Positions 1-9,949 of a stretch of 64,000 nucleotides of DNA are shown piece after piece (position 1 is the stretch's first letter; the number at the start of each line of letters is the position of its first letter). The notes beneath the pieces are model-generated. The model ran no database searches and was not told the origin of the DNA. It saw only the letters and a list, made by a program, of their open reading frames with translations. The position numbers and the translations under genes were made by a program. Origin of the DNA: Saccharomycopsis crataegensis. Its lineage: Eukaryota > Ascomycota > Saccharomycetes > Ascoideales > Saccharomycopsidaceae. The DNA lies in assembly GCF_037102585.1 (NCBI RefSeq), contig NW_027043820.1, positions 778,501 through 842,500 on the forward strand, in the 5' to 3' direction.

Positions 1-2214
1 ATGTTATTGGAAGACCTTGATACTTATTTCAAGGCAATGAAGGACTTCAATTATGTTGATGATAGCAAGAGCTTCAAAGTCAAATTCAGATGGGCCGATC
101 TTGTATTTAATTTCTCACCCCATCTCAATTATTTTGAATATGAAGGTTTTAATAAATGGGAAGAGTCCGTTCACAAATTTGTTTCAAATACGGAAACATT
201 CAGGGCTCCTTTAGTTTATGCCACAGACACCGGTGAAATGAATAATATCACTTGTGCATTGATCCTAGATCGCATTGCTCTGGTGAATAACCTTCAGATA
301 ACATCGGAAGAGACTAATATTGATTGCAAGAGTATTAATGAGGGTCTATCTTTCAACTACTTTAAATATTTGGAGCGCCCTTCGTCTGCTTCGCTATATT
401 GGATTTCAAACAGATTAGATTATAAATTCAAAAAGAATCCATTGACCTACTTCAACGTGGATAATTTGGACTATATCAAACTTATAAATTATAATTACCG
501 TATTGCTGATATGGCTCAGCCATCGCAATTTTTAATTCTTGATGACATATTGGGAACTTTCAAAGTGCCTGTGAATGAGGACTCGGGATCTCACACATAC
601 TATTATAGTTATTATTTCCGCAGACTACAGTCGTACATTGAAAAACTAGGGATGAATTCATTCCCTGAGAATCTCAATAGGCTTTTTGGAGGTATTAATC
701 CCAAGAAAAAATTGAGATCACATCAGGAATTAGTTCGTGATGACAATTTACGATCTTGTTTCCCGCATTTGAATATTGACACTCAATTCATTCCCCCTAT
801 TAAAGCTCCGGGGATCATGAAGACTGAGAGAATTAATGATTCTCAATTCGAATATTCACTTCAACAAGTAAGACATATGTTCCAGAGCACAAACTCAACA
901 AGAGATGATATAAATTATGAACAATCTTTACTCGAAAAGTTTTCCTCTCACATAGATACGAATGTTTTGAATTATGAAGATCTAAATTTTATTGAACTTG
1001 ATGAGTTGGGATTGTTTCCTTCAAGCGGCTATTTGGCTTCACAGAGGTCCAAACAAAAACTGGGAAAGTATATACCACAGTATTTTCAAGAGGAGGTGTT
1101 TAATTATTCTCATCGAAATTTTGATTGGAGATTTTGCCAAGGAGTGGGAATTTCAATGGACCAAATGTTGTTTATTAATAATAGACTTCTCAGGTCTTGG
1201 TTCAAATTCACTCGGCAATTAAACATAAGCTCTTGGATATCCGGGAATGATTACTACACTTTGAAGAACTGGGAAGCATATGGGGTTTTAAACGCTGATA
1301 CCTCTGTTAACCCAGTGAATGTGGAGATTTCATTCCAATCATTGTTAAGATTGATTAAGGAAAATTATAACTATACTATTTTGTATGATGGCACCTTCGA
1401 TGACAAAAACTATGCCAATGCCAAGGTGCTTGACTTGGGCTCCACTGCCTTTTTACTCGATATCAATCCATATTTCACAAACAGAAAAAACAAACAGGCG
1501 AATTGGCAAAATGTTGTTGATGCTAGATTAATAGATATAGGAAGTGGCTTATTTATTAATATTAATGCATTGGTAAAATTAAGCTGGGATGAAGAAACAA
1601 TTGATGAGTTTACGAATTGGAGTGGTCTTGATCAATTTGGGTTACTCAAGTTACATGATAATAATAAATCGATGAGGATTAATGAAATCATCTATCAATG
1701 CACAAAACAAATTTCTGCTGATCAGACAGATCGACCATTCCCGGAAACTGCGATTATATCCGGTGAATCAATGGCACGGCTGGAATCATCGAATGATTGC
1801 GTTCAGGGGTTGACAAATAATCTTCCAAAATATAGGGAAGAATTCTTGAAGAATATGTCGGATGCTGTTTCAGCAGGACAGCCTCCGTCAATTTACCATG
1901 ACAAGAATAATAACTTTGAATATCTCCAGTATGGCGAACAATTTACAGTTATCCCAGTCTTACTAGATGGCATGATTGTCTATATTCCAAAGTCTTATGC
2001 AAGACACTTATTAATTAACGAACCCCCAAATTATAAAGAGGACAGAGTAGTGAACACTGGGTATGATGAATCAATTTACCAAACCATGAAAGAACAGCAC
2101 GCAGAACAAATGCTGGTTCTTAGTTCGTTTACTGATGATGAGCATGTCCCGGCGTTAGAGGAGCACGCGTTATTTAGAAACGATCCTAGGATAAGGAACC
2201 TTGCCTACCATTAG
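1..2214 (+). CDS. Mnn4-like LicD-domain protein, 5' end probably outside the window
   Basis: The frame is open from base 1 for 737 codons. I read it as a Golgi mannosylphosphate-transfer protein of the Mnn4 group. Support lies in residues about 370-520: FDWRFCQG, then NISSWIS, LLDINPYF, and DARLIDIGSGLFININAL, which follow the order of LicD blocks in yeast Mnn4 proteins (as I recall them). Mnn4 proteins are type II Golgi membrane proteins, but no transmembrane anchor is seen at this N-terminus, so the true start likely lies upstream and the Met at base 1 may be internal. The acidic cluster that normally follows the tryptophan block (pattern like D-x-D-x-D) is replaced around residue 431 by NADTSVNPVNVEI, so catalytic or metal-binding capacity is doubtful. 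Family membership is fairly sure; the exact orthologue and activity are not. Confidence 0.7.
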   Translation: MLLEDLDTYFKAMKDFNYVDDSKSFKVKFRWADLVFNFSPHLNYFEYEGFNKWEESVHKFVSNTETFRAPLVYATDTGEMNNITCALILDRIALVNNLQITSEETNIDCKSINEGLSFNYFKYLERPSSASLYWISNRLDYKFKKNPLTYFNVDNLDYIKLINYNYRIADMAQPSQFLILDDILGTFKVPVNEDSGSHTYYYSYYFRRLQSYIEKLGMNSFPENLNRLFGGINPKKKLRSHQELVRDDNLRSCFPHLNIDTQFIPPIKAPGIMKTERINDSQFEYSLQQVRHMFQSTNSTRDDINYEQSLLEKFSSHIDTNVLNYEDLNFIELDELGLFPSSGYLASQRSKQKLGKYIPQYFQEEVFNYSHRNFDWRFCQGVGISMDQMLFINNRLLRSWFKFTRQLNISSWISGNDYYTLKNWEAYGVLNADTSVNPVNVEISFQSLLRLIKENYNYTILYDGTFDDKNYANAKVLDLGSTAFLLDINPYFTNRKNKQANWQNVVDARLIDIGSGLFININALVKLSWDEETIDEFTNWSGLDQFGLLKLHDNNKSMRINEIIYQCTKQISADQTDRPFPETAIISGESMARLESSNDCVQGLTNNLPKYREEFLKNMSDAVSAGQPPSIYHDKNNNFEYLQYGEQFTVIPVLLDGMIVYIPKSYARHLLINEPPNYKEDRVVNTGYDESIYQTMKEQHAEQMLVLSSFTDDEHVPALEEHALFRNDPRIRNLAYH

Positions 2215-2520
2215 AGTTATTATTTATTTGCAGTTTATAGACATCAATTTACTTATTTAATTATTGATTATTGATTATTGATTATTCTCTTTCTTACTGC
2301 AGACCGTTATTATCAGAGCAAATCAACTGAGGCCCGTGTTTGTCACGTGTAATTTACCGACCAGAGGGGAATCACCAGATGTCAGAGGTGCAAAAAAAAG
2401 TGCATTCTACTTTTTTTTTTTTTTTATTTTATTGGAAACACTGTTGATTCTTAAATTTAAACTAGTGGCTATTGTCAATCACCAACAAACTTGCCTTAGT
2501 AAAGAGTTACAGCCTAAATA
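2215..2520. promoter_or_regulatory. PDB1 upstream region with TTATTGA repeat and CACGTG box
   Basis: This spacer holds about four copies of a 7-bp TTATTGA-type repeat near 2260-2286, a CACGTG box at 2344-2349 about 170 bp before the PDB1 start, and a T-tract near 2411-2425. CACGTG is the known Cbf1/bHLH site in yeasts and its placement suits PDB1; use of the site is inferred. No gene is seen here. Confidence 0.45.
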
Positions 2521-3657
2521 ATGACTAAATTCTCTCCAATAGCAAAGACTGCCCAATTGGCAAGAAATGCCATCAACAACAATGCGCTCAAGACTGCGGG
2601 GGCTGCTCAAAGTTTAAGAATGAATTTCCCAGCCACTAGACAAAACTCCTCTGCCACTGCTGGTGATACCGTTACTGTTAGAGATGCTTTGAACCAAGCT
2701 ATGGCCGAAGAATTAGAAGCTGACAAGGATGTGTTCTTGATGGGTGAAGAAGTCGCTGTCTATAACGGTGCCTACAAGATCTCCAGAGGTTTGTTGGACA
2801 GATTCGGGGACAAGAGAATCATCGATACCCCAATTACTGAAATGGGTTTTACTGGGTTGGCTGTTGGTGCCGCTTTGGCCGGCTTGAAGCCAATTGTCGA
2901 ATTCATGACTTTCAACTTTGCCATGCAATCTATTGACCATATCATCAACTCTGCCGCAAAGACTTACTACATGTCTGGTGGTACTCAACCATGTAACATT
3001 ACTTTCAGAGGTCCAAATGGTGCCGCTGCTGGTGTTGCTGCGCAACATTCACAAGATTATTCTACCTGGTATGGTGCCATTCCAGGTATGAAGGTTGTTT
3101 CTCCATACTCTGCTGAAGATTACAAGGGTTTGATGAAGGCCGCTATCAGAGATCCAAATCCTGTTGTGGTTCTTGAAAACGAATTATTATATGGTGAACA
3201 CTTCAAGGTTAGCGAAGCTTTCCACTCCACTGATTTTGTTTTGCCTTTCGGTAAAGCCAAGATTGAAAGAGAAGGTACTGATGTTACTATCGTTGCCCAC
3301 AGTAGAAATGTTGGTTTCTCTTTGGAAGCCGCCGAAATTTTGAAGAAGGACTACGATGTCTCCGCCGAAGTTGTTAACTTGAGATCTATCAAGCCTTTGG
3401 ACGTTGATACCATCATCAGCTCTTTGAAAAAAACTAACCACATCATCACTGTTGAAGCTGGTTTCCCAGCCTTCGGTGTTGGTTCTGAAATCTGTGCTCA
3501 AATTATGGAATCTGAAGGTTTCGACTACTTGGATGCTCCAGTTGAAAGAGTTACTGGTTGTGAAGTCCCAACTCCATACGCTAAGGAATTGGAAGACTTT
3601 GCTTTCCCTGATGCCCCAACTATTGTCAGAGGTGTTAAGAAAGTCTTGAGTTTGTAA
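2521..3657 (+). CDS. PDB1: Pyruvate dehydrogenase E1 beta subunit, mitochondrial
   Basis: The 378-residue protein matches the E1-beta subunit of the mitochondrial pyruvate dehydrogenase complex, which with E1-alpha and thiamine diphosphate decarboxylates pyruvate and passes the acetyl group to E2. The first ~45 residues are rich in Ala, Asn, Arg and Ser with hardly any acids, as in a matrix-targeting presequence. The transketolase-like pyrimidine-binding domain follows ([33 protein letters not shown], then DTPITEMGF), and the C-terminal transketolase domain holds [14 protein letters not shown] and [14 protein letters not shown]. Length and start agree with yeast orthologues. Codons are strongly biased (TTG, GGT, CCA, AGA), implying high expression. 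It is one of the surest calls in the window. Confidence 0.97.
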   Translation: MTKFSPIAKTAQLARNAINNNALKTAGAAQSLRMNFPATRQNSSATAGDTVTVRDALNQAMAEELEADKDVFLMGEEVAVYNGAYKISRGLLDRFGDKRIIDTPITEMGFTGLAVGAALAGLKPIVEFMTFNFAMQSIDHIINSAAKTYYMSGGTQPCNITFRGPNGAAAGVAAQHSQDYSTWYGAIPGMKVVSPYSAEDYKGLMKAAIRDPNPVVVLENELLYGEHFKVSEAFHSTDFVLPFGKAKIEREGTDVTIVAHSRNVGFSLEAAEILKKDYDVSAEVVNLRSIKPLDVDTIISSLKKTNHIITVEAGFPAFGVGSEICAQIMESEGFDYLDAPVERVTGCEVPTPYAKELEDFAFPDAPTIVRGVKKVLSL

Positions 3658-3961
3658 TCGAGATTAGTGCATTTCCCTCCTCAACGACTTGGTTAGCAAG
3701 TTCTGTCTTTTTCTATTTTTATCTCAACAAATGGATTGATTCCTAGGTATTATTATTGTTCTTCGTTTTGTATTCAATTGTAAGTGATTTTGTAGTTTTC
3801 AATGTGACCCTATCTGTCTCTCTGCGTTGCTTAGTCAGCTCAGAGCTAAAGGAAAAGCAAAAAAAAAAAAAAAATTCAGTGGCGCAAACTTTGAAAGCAC
3901 ACACCCTATTCTATTATTATTCTATTGTTATTATTTTGCTCCAATAAAAAACTATCAAAAA
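3658..3961. other. PDB1-ECM2 spacer, no gene seen
   Basis: About 300 bp of AT-rich spacer with a poly-A tract near 3858-3873 and T-rich stretches downstream of PDB1 that could serve 3'-end formation. A short open frame here has no protein-like features. Confidence 0.6.
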
Positions 3962-5151
3962 ATGTCAAATGCGTATGTATAAATATATAAATATGTTAAT
4001 ATCGGGACCTTCAATCATAAAACTTCATCCCACTAACATGTATCTTTTCTAGAGACCAGAAAGTCCCAGCTATTTGTGAAAAATGTCTTGGTTCAAATCC
4101 ATACTTAAAGATGATAAGGGAACCACAGGGAGATCAGTGTAGAATTTGCACTAGTACATACAATTTGTTTAAGTGGAATGCTAATAAGGGTAGTAAATTA
4201 TCGAGGACCTTAGTATGTTTGGAGTGTGCTAGACAGCGAAATTGTTGTCAATCATGCATGTTTGATTTGACTTATCATATACCCATGCTGTTGAGAGATG
4301 CGGCTTTCAAAATAGCAGGCATGGGAAACTTTCACGAAGTCCTTGATTCTCCAAATGCAGTCACAAAGAGATTCAATGCTCAGAAACAACAGCAAAAGTA
4401 TTTGGAAGGGGGGCAGCCGGACCAGCAATTATTGACTGATGGGGAACCAGAGGTTTCAGAAGCCCAAGCTAGAAAGACCCTCGACGAGATTCTCCAGAAA
4501 TTAGTACAGAGTCGTCAGGCATCGGACAACAGTAAATTCAACCCAAAGAAAGAAAATTCGCATGGTGCCGAATCAAGTAACAATAACTTAAAGAATACTG
4601 ATATTGCCAAAATTTTAACGAAACTTCCTTTCAACGGGAATTTGACCCTTCCAAAGAATACTTCCATCACGTCTTTTTTCATATTTGGAATTAATAATGA
4701 AATATCAAATGGAATGGTCGCTGAATACATTGAACAGAAATTAGCGGAAGTTTCAGAAAATAAAGAGATTAAGTTGAAGTCAATAATCTTGAATCATAGA
4801 GCGAAATGTGGGTTTATCTGTTTTGAAAAGAGAAAGGTAGCAGAGAAATTGTCAAATTTAGTCGATAAACCAAGGGGCACAAAGGGACCTGGTATCATGT
4901 TTATTAAGAATATTCCGATCAGAATAACTTGGTGCAAAGTGAAGAGTTTGGGATGCAGTAGTCTGGAAGAGATAAAACTTGGATATGTGGTCAGAAGACA
5001 GATGAAATTGTTGGCAGAGAAAGATCATAAGGCCATAGGTAAAAAAGCAAATAATGGAGACTCAAGCTCTAATATGGAAACATTTGAACCCCCAGGACCA
5101 CCAGGGTCTAAATCCAATTATAGCTCCCAAAATGGTAATTTTGAATCATAG
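3962..5151 (+). CDS. ECM2: Pre-mRNA splicing factor ECM2/SLT11 (Cwf5), one intron
   Basis: I join exon 1 (3962-3972, ATGTCAAATGC) to exon 2 (4053-5151). The intron 3973-4052 (80 nt) has donor GTATGT, branch site CACTAAC at 4031-4037 and acceptor TAG. The junction restores the frame and adds the conserved start of the protein, ending in VPAICEKCLGSNPYLKM, which the unspliced frame lacks. The 369-residue product matches the spliceosomal factor Ecm2/Slt11, which contacts U2/U6 RNA in the NineTeen-complex-containing spliceosome. It has paired cysteine zinc-binding motifs (CEKCLG, CRIC, CLECARQRNCCQSC) in the first ~75 residues, then an RRM-like domain around 190-300 and a Pro/Ser tail. A splicing factor that itself needs splicing is a simple candidate for feedback, but that is inference. 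Confidence 0.9.
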
Positions 5152-5390
5152 ATTATTTGAATAAATTTTTTATAGCTAATCCTCAAATCAATATAAAATG
5201 ATGTTATTATGGCCTATCTTTCTTCTACATTAGTAATATTACTGTTTAATTTATTAAGAATTCCTCTATACTATCGGTCTCTTGCGTCAACTTTTAAAAT
5301 CCTCCATTAAGCAAATGCTATTTTAATTGAATGTTCAGAGGATTTTAATCTCTAAATAAATATGAATATGGTGGATTTTAGAAGATAAAT

Positions 5391-5761
5391 GGTTGGACAT
5401 ACCACTAGTGGTGTGTCGCAAGTATCGTCAATGATCAACTGCTAACCAAACAACGTACGCTGTACATTGATAAAAGTACCGCTTCTGTGAGGACGGCATC
5501 TCTTAATCTATATAAATTATACGGCCTCGAGGTAGACTAAATTGCTTATCTGATATCGAAAGTCTAATGTGAGAAATCCCTTCGCTAACAACCCTGTGAT
5601 CCTGCAGTTTACCGAAATAGCAGAAGTATATAAAAGGTAGTCTAAAATAAATCAAGAGTGTTGAAACCTTTACGTATCAATAGAAAATAACAATTGAGAA
5701 CTTATATTTACTGATAACCATAATTGTTGGTGTAATATAGTTGGAAAAAAATAATACAACA
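5391..5761 (+). mobile_element. Possible solo-LTR-like fossil beside tRNA genes
   Basis: This stretch looks like yeast LTR-retrotransposon LTR material: a TATATAAAAGG promoter-like box near 5627, a transcribed-looking stretch after it, and an end reading AATAATACAACA at about 5750-5761, similar to the terminal CAACA of Ty LTRs. It lies right next to tRNA-Asp, a usual landing place for such elements. I cannot find a matching 5' terminus or a target-site duplication, so the left edge is a guess. If it is an LTR it is old and eroded, with no internal element present. Confidence 0.25.
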
Positions 5762-5794
5762 TGTAGCAAAGTTCAGTGTTGACAACTAAAAAAT

Positions 5795-5866
5795 CTCCGC
5801 GACGGGGAATTGAACCCCGGTCCCCCGCGCGACAAGCGGGGATTCTAGCCACTAAACTATCACGGA
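5795..5866 (-). tRNA. tRNA-Asp (GUC)
   Basis: The complementary strand reads a 72-nt cloverleaf: acceptor TCCGTGA, D-stem GTTT/GAAT, anticodon stem CCCGC/GCGGG around loop TTGTCGC, and T-arm GGGGTTCAATTCCCC. The anticodon GTC reads aspartate codons. The sequence is close to S. cerevisiae tRNA-Asp except in the anticodon stem and variable region, where the pairs change together (CCCGC/GCGGG). No intron is present. A run of six T on the gene strand (5788-5793) just downstream can act as the Pol III terminator. Confidence 0.97.
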
Positions 5867-5931
5867 CTTGTTATTGAGTTGAAAACACATCAGGAGCAGG
5901 TGTATTTCATAATTACGTCTGTTACCCGGCC

Positions 5932-5939
5932 TAACAGCA
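5932..5939 (+). promoter_or_regulatory. Reb1-type site TTACCCGG between the two tRNA genes
   Basis: TTACCCGG is the consensus for the general regulatory factor Reb1 in yeasts. It lies in the 128-bp spacer between the divergently transcribed tRNA-Asp and tRNA-Ser genes. Function here is inferred from the motif only. Confidence 0.4.
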
Positions 5940-5994
5940 AATTTCTGTAAATGCATAAAGACAGTTGTTCTGTGAACTTATTGAAATATGTGCA

Positions 5995-6076
5995 GGCACG
6001 GTGGCCGAGTGGTTAAGGCGAAAGATTAGAAATCTTTTGGGCTCTGCCCGCGCAGGTTCGAGTCCTGCCCGTGTCG
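5995..6076 (+). tRNA. tRNA-Ser (AGA)
   Basis: An 82-nt class II tRNA with a long variable arm. The A-box region (TGGCCGAGTGGTTAAGGCG), anticodon arm (AAGATTAGAAATCTT, anticodon AGA, read as IGA) and T-arm (CAGGTTCGAGTCCTG) are nearly the same as in yeast tRNA-Ser(AGA). There is no intron. A T7 run at 6081-6087 is the likely Pol III terminator. It is divergent from tRNA-Asp. Confidence 0.97.
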
Positions 6077-6087
6077 TTATTTTTTTT

Positions 6088-6808
6088 CAAAGTTATTCGT
6101 AAACCTGCCCTACAATTTTAATGCATTGTTGTCATTTTTGAATCATACAGAGACTCCTTTTTTCAGGATTTCTAATTATAGTTATCTACTTTAAGTTTTT
6201 TTGTTTTTTATCTTTATTACTTATTATTTTCTGTTACTATGCATAGGCATTCCACTGTTTTTCTATTTGTTATGAAAAAAAGGCTCAACATCACGACTTA
6301 TTTATCTTATATAAACTACAGATTTTTAACTTAAACAAGCTCATCTACTCCAGGATTTTCTTGTGCATTCCATATTCAAGTGATGAGTACGCCAGTTATT
6401 GATAACTTGATAATGATGACCATTATATCTGCTACAAATTGGCGTATATTCTCACATAGTTTCCATCGTATATGGACTGCACAGATATCCCCCGGAAAAT
6501 TTCGCGGCAATCGATTTTAATCTTCGCAAAGAACTTCAAGTTAACATTCGTAGACACTTCCCTATACCTATGAATTTATTAATTTTTCTAGAAAAAAAAA
6601 AAAAAAATTCTAATCTTGCTACAAATACTTTAGATTAGTACATCAAAATTTCAAGTCTCACGATTACGATGTGCATCCTTCGATTTATGAAAACACTTAT
6701 TTTCTAGTTAAATATATCTAATAAGTAATAAGTAACCCTATACTATACAAAATATGCACTTCTTTACAGTAAGTGTCAGAAGCAAAAAAAGAAAACCGAA
6801 AACAAAAC
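6088..6808. other. Spacer between tRNA-Ser and TYW1, no gene seen
   Basis: About 720 bp of AT-rich DNA with poly-A near 6592-6607. It is downstream of TYW1, which is on the other strand. No open frame looks like protein and no further RNA gene was recognised. Confidence 0.5.
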
Positions 6809-9202
6809 CTATATAGATACCGCGTTCATTTCAATCTCCTTGAGAGTGGCTTCCTGTTGTGCTTTTTCTCTGGCCAATTTTTTTTTCAACTTCTCTTCTT
6901 TTCTGTCATATTTCACATCAGCAGGATTGAAACCAGCCTCTTCAGATCCCCAGTACGCCCAGCTTGGAGTCTCACTAACATAATCCATTTCGTCAAAGTC
7001 ATCACCCTTAGTTCTCAATAATTCAAAGAACTTGTCATAATTGATATGTGTATGCCATTTACCATCAATTTTATATTTTGTATGACCAACCAAGATACAA
7101 CATGAATGTGCATGCTCTGCCGCAATACCATACGTCGCATTCCTTTTGGCCAATTCATCATTCAATGCAATGACAAAGTTTTTACATTCTTCGTAGAATG
7201 GAATGTTTTGCATAGTTAATGGGTTACCGTTACCGGAAGAAGAGCCACAGAATGTAGCGCCCTTAATTTCAATCAATGATGGATTGGCTTTTGTAATTAA
7301 GTCAGCATATTTATCAACTTCACTCATGTTGAAACCCTTGACAAGGGTCAATCTGAAAACAGTTCTTTGGTGGGATTGGACAGTATTCAATATATCCAAA
7401 CATGAGTTCAATCTTTCCCAGAAATCCTTGAACAAAGGTCTATCAACCTTCTTTAAATCTGTCTTTGTTGGGGCATCAATGGACACATACAATTGTGTTA
7501 CTTTCTTTAAATTCCGCAATTGTTCTGGATGTTGGGCATTACATACCAAGAAACTGGAAATTTCCTTTTCATGTAACATACCAACGAACTCATTGATATA
7601 TGGATAGAAAATAGGTTCACCAACCAATGATAATGCACAGTGTCTGATCCTAAAAGCTTCCTGGAATCTTTCCGAATTAATACCCGGAACACCCCTCATT
7701 TGTTTGATCTTTTTATAATGGCCTTCCATTGCACCATTTAAAATTTCTTCCGGTCCATCTACTTGCCATCTCCAATTGGTACCTACTGGGTTAGTCCCGT
7801 GTCTCCAGCAGAAAACACATTTGTTAGAACATGACAATGATGGGGTTGTTTCCATACACAAATGAGAGCGGATACCATAAAAGGCAAATTTATAACATGA
7901 ACCACGGTTTCTAAGGGCAGACTTGGTCCAACGACAAATCTTCACCCCGGAATGTGATCCAACCACGGTATAACCTTGCTTTGTAAGGGATTTGTAAGTT
8001 GGGGAATCTTTGGCAACCATTTCTTTCACTTCTCTCACCTCAGTTTCAGTCTCACTTCCATTATTTGATTTTTGCATCATGTTTCCCATTTCTTCGATAT
8101 CTACTAATGTTGAGCCTTCACCAGAATTTTCACTCTCACTATTAGATCCATTAATATCATAATCTTCATCATCTTCTTCGAAGTATTCATTATCGTCCAA
8201 TATCATTGCATCATTATCAGTTAAAGAATCAACATAGAGATCACACCATTCGCGAATTTTCTCATCCTTATCATTCTTGATACAGAATTTTCCAAGAGGG
8301 AAAATTCTTCTAGCTCCTAATTTAAACAAGTACTTATCTGTTTCAGTTGCTTGATAACAAAATTTATTTGGATAATGTTCACGGTCACCAATCCCAATCA
8401 CGGAATAACCAAGAATCTTTTCTTTCAAAGGATAACTGTCAATTCTGAAATCGTTAGCATTTTCTTCCAAAGTCTGTAAGAAAAAGTCAATCGGAGAATC
8501 TGTTTCATAGGATGGCAAAACCATAACATAGAGGATATTATCAATATCACGAGGAACATTCAAAAAGTACTCATCCAAATCATCAATATCGTCATCAATG
8601 TTAACCAATCTTGACTCATTTTTCACAGATTTATTTATGCTAAGCATATTATGGAGATATTTTGCAGTTCTTTCCGATGATCCAGTTAATGAGGAATAAA
8701 AGATGAAGATATTAGATTCCAGAAGATTGGTATTATTTTTCACTAAACGTGGCAGGCGCTTTGGCAATTCTTGCTTCCTTATGATCTTTGGGCCTTTTCT
8801 TCGTCTAGGTTTTCCAGAAGCTTTAGTACTATCAATATTCGATGTGTTGGACGCCGGACTAAATGACTTTGTGAAATCCACGGCAACCGTATTCTTGAGC
8901 GCATTCGCTTCCTCCTCAAGACCAGAACCTCTCACAAGTTGGAGCTTATTGTTCACTTTTATATACCTTAATTTTTGCCCTTTTTCCTCACCCGTGCTCT
9001 TCTTAAGATTCTTTAAGGCCTTTACATTCTCTTTATCATTTTGATCTTGTCTTTCTTCTGAAATATCATCAGAATCCTGTATTCCTATTCTGTAAAGAGC
9101 ATAAAGTGTAGCCACAAGAAGCCCCACTGTTGGTCTTCCTCCGAGACGAAGATAAGTCACAATGCTTCCGCCGACCAAAACGTCCTGAGCAAGCGAAGAC
9201 AT
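6809..9202 (-). CDS. TYW1: tRNA 4-demethylwyosine synthase, flavodoxin plus radical SAM
   Basis: The 797-residue protein is TYW1, which uses pyruvate, SAM and Fe-S clusters to build the tricyclic base 4-demethylwyosine from m1G37 of tRNA-Phe. An N-terminal hydrophobic segment (about 5-40) fits ER membrane anchoring. A flavodoxin domain follows at about 165-320 (FIFYSSLTGSSERTAKYL; VIGIGDREHYPNKFC). The radical SAM domain begins at about 425 with CRWTKSALRNRGSCYKFAFY, and its Cx3Cx2C cluster is in SLSCSNKCVFCWRHG near residue 460. The tail contains the conserved SWAYWGSEEAGFNP. Between the domains is an acidic Ser/Glu linker. Length and domain order agree with yeast orthologues. It is divergent from PTR2 over a 747-bp spacer. 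Confidence 0.96.
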   Translation of the reverse strand: MSSLAQDVLVGGSIVTYLRLGGRPTVGLLVATLYALYRIGIQDSDDISEERQDQNDKENVKALKNLKKSTGEEKGQKLRYIKVNNKLQLVRGSGLEEEANALKNTVAVDFTKSFSPASNTSNIDSTKASGKPRRRKGPKIIRKQELPKRLPRLVKNNTNLLESNIFIFYSSLTGSSERTAKYLHNMLSINKSVKNESRLVNIDDDIDDLDEYFLNVPRDIDNILYVMVLPSYETDSPIDFFLQTLEENANDFRIDSYPLKEKILGYSVIGIGDREHYPNKFCYQATETDKYLFKLGARRIFPLGKFCIKNDKDEKIREWCDLYVDSLTDNDAMILDDNEYFEEDDEDYDINGSNSESENSGEGSTLVDIEEMGNMMQKSNNGSETETEVREVKEMVAKDSPTYKSLTKQGYTVVGSHSGVKICRWTKSALRNRGSCYKFAFYGIRSHLCMETTPSLSCSNKCVFCWRHGTNPVGTNWRWQVDGPEEILNGAMEGHYKKIKQMRGVPGINSERFQEAFRIRHCALSLVGEPIFYPYINEFVGMLHEKEISSFLVCNAQHPEQLRNLKKVTQLYVSIDAPTKTDLKKVDRPLFKDFWERLNSCLDILNTVQSHQRTVFRLTLVKGFNMSEVDKYADLITKANPSLIEIKGATFCGSSSGNGNPLTMQNIPFYEECKNFVIALNDELAKRNATYGIAAEHAHSCCILVGHTKYKIDGKWHTHINYDKFFELLRTKGDDFDEMDYVSETPSWAYWGSEEAGFNPADVKYDRKEEKLKKKLAREKAQQEATLKEIEMNAVSI

Positions 9203-9949
9203 ATTACTGACTTTGGTATCTAATACAGTTTCCTTTTAAAAATGGAACATTATTACAAAAAATTTTCAGAAGAGATGATCCTTTAAAATATCCGGACCGG
9301 AAGCATGATCATCCGTAGTTACCGTATTGGTTAAAGATAGCTTGTACAATGTGCCTTGGAACATTGTTTAGTAGTAATGTTTGCTACAGGCTTATATTAT
9401 TACCCATATTGTATGTGAGGTTTATTCATGTGTGAGATTTCTCGTTGTAAGATTGAAGACGTGCATATATTTCTAGGTGAATTTCGTTATCTCCTCACAG
9501 CTCCCCATTCTATTATTGGTTGGATAGTATAATCTTTTTACATAGTTTTGCTAAATAGTTCCAAGTCAAAAATCGACATATTCCTTGCCCAAAGAAAAAT
9601 TCTCATTTTAAGAAATATAATTATGGTTGGTTATTTGTCTTGTGTTTATGTTCAGCTTTGATTGCCTCAAGACATGTTATATATATTTTTTTTTGCATAT
9701 GTGCCCTGTGCCTATCTTTGATGTTAACATCAATCAAATTAAGCCATCAATGGAACTGCCACATACACATATATACATGCAAACGCGCGTGCAGAGGCAT
9801 ACAACAGATGGTTTATCAACGAGAATGATTTGAAGAGAATACAATTGCTATATTTGTTATAATCGAACGAAAGCTTGGAAGCTTCTAAACATTGGAAAAA
9901 CTATATTTGCGGAAAAGAAAAATAAAATAAAATAAAATAAAAAAACACA
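9203..9949. promoter_or_regulatory. Shared upstream region of TYW1 and PTR2
   Basis: This 747-bp spacer holds the promoters of two divergent genes. Just before the PTR2 start there is an A-rich AAAAT repeat (about 9920-9945). I see no gene; short open frames near 9627-9833 lack protein features. Confidence 0.5.

Noticed and set aside
992-1222. 76-codon plus-strand frame inside the Mnn4-like gene
   Set aside because: Shifted-frame shadow of the larger protein with no domain.
2713-3501. Two minus-strand open frames (111 and 104 codons) inside PDB1
   Set aside because: They are antisense shadows of a codon-biased gene; the plus strand is a certain PDB1.
9627-9833. Overlapping 60-68-codon frames between TYW1 and PTR2
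   Set aside because: Cys/His/Thr-rich by chance in AT-rich promoter sequence; no features, both frames overlap each other.
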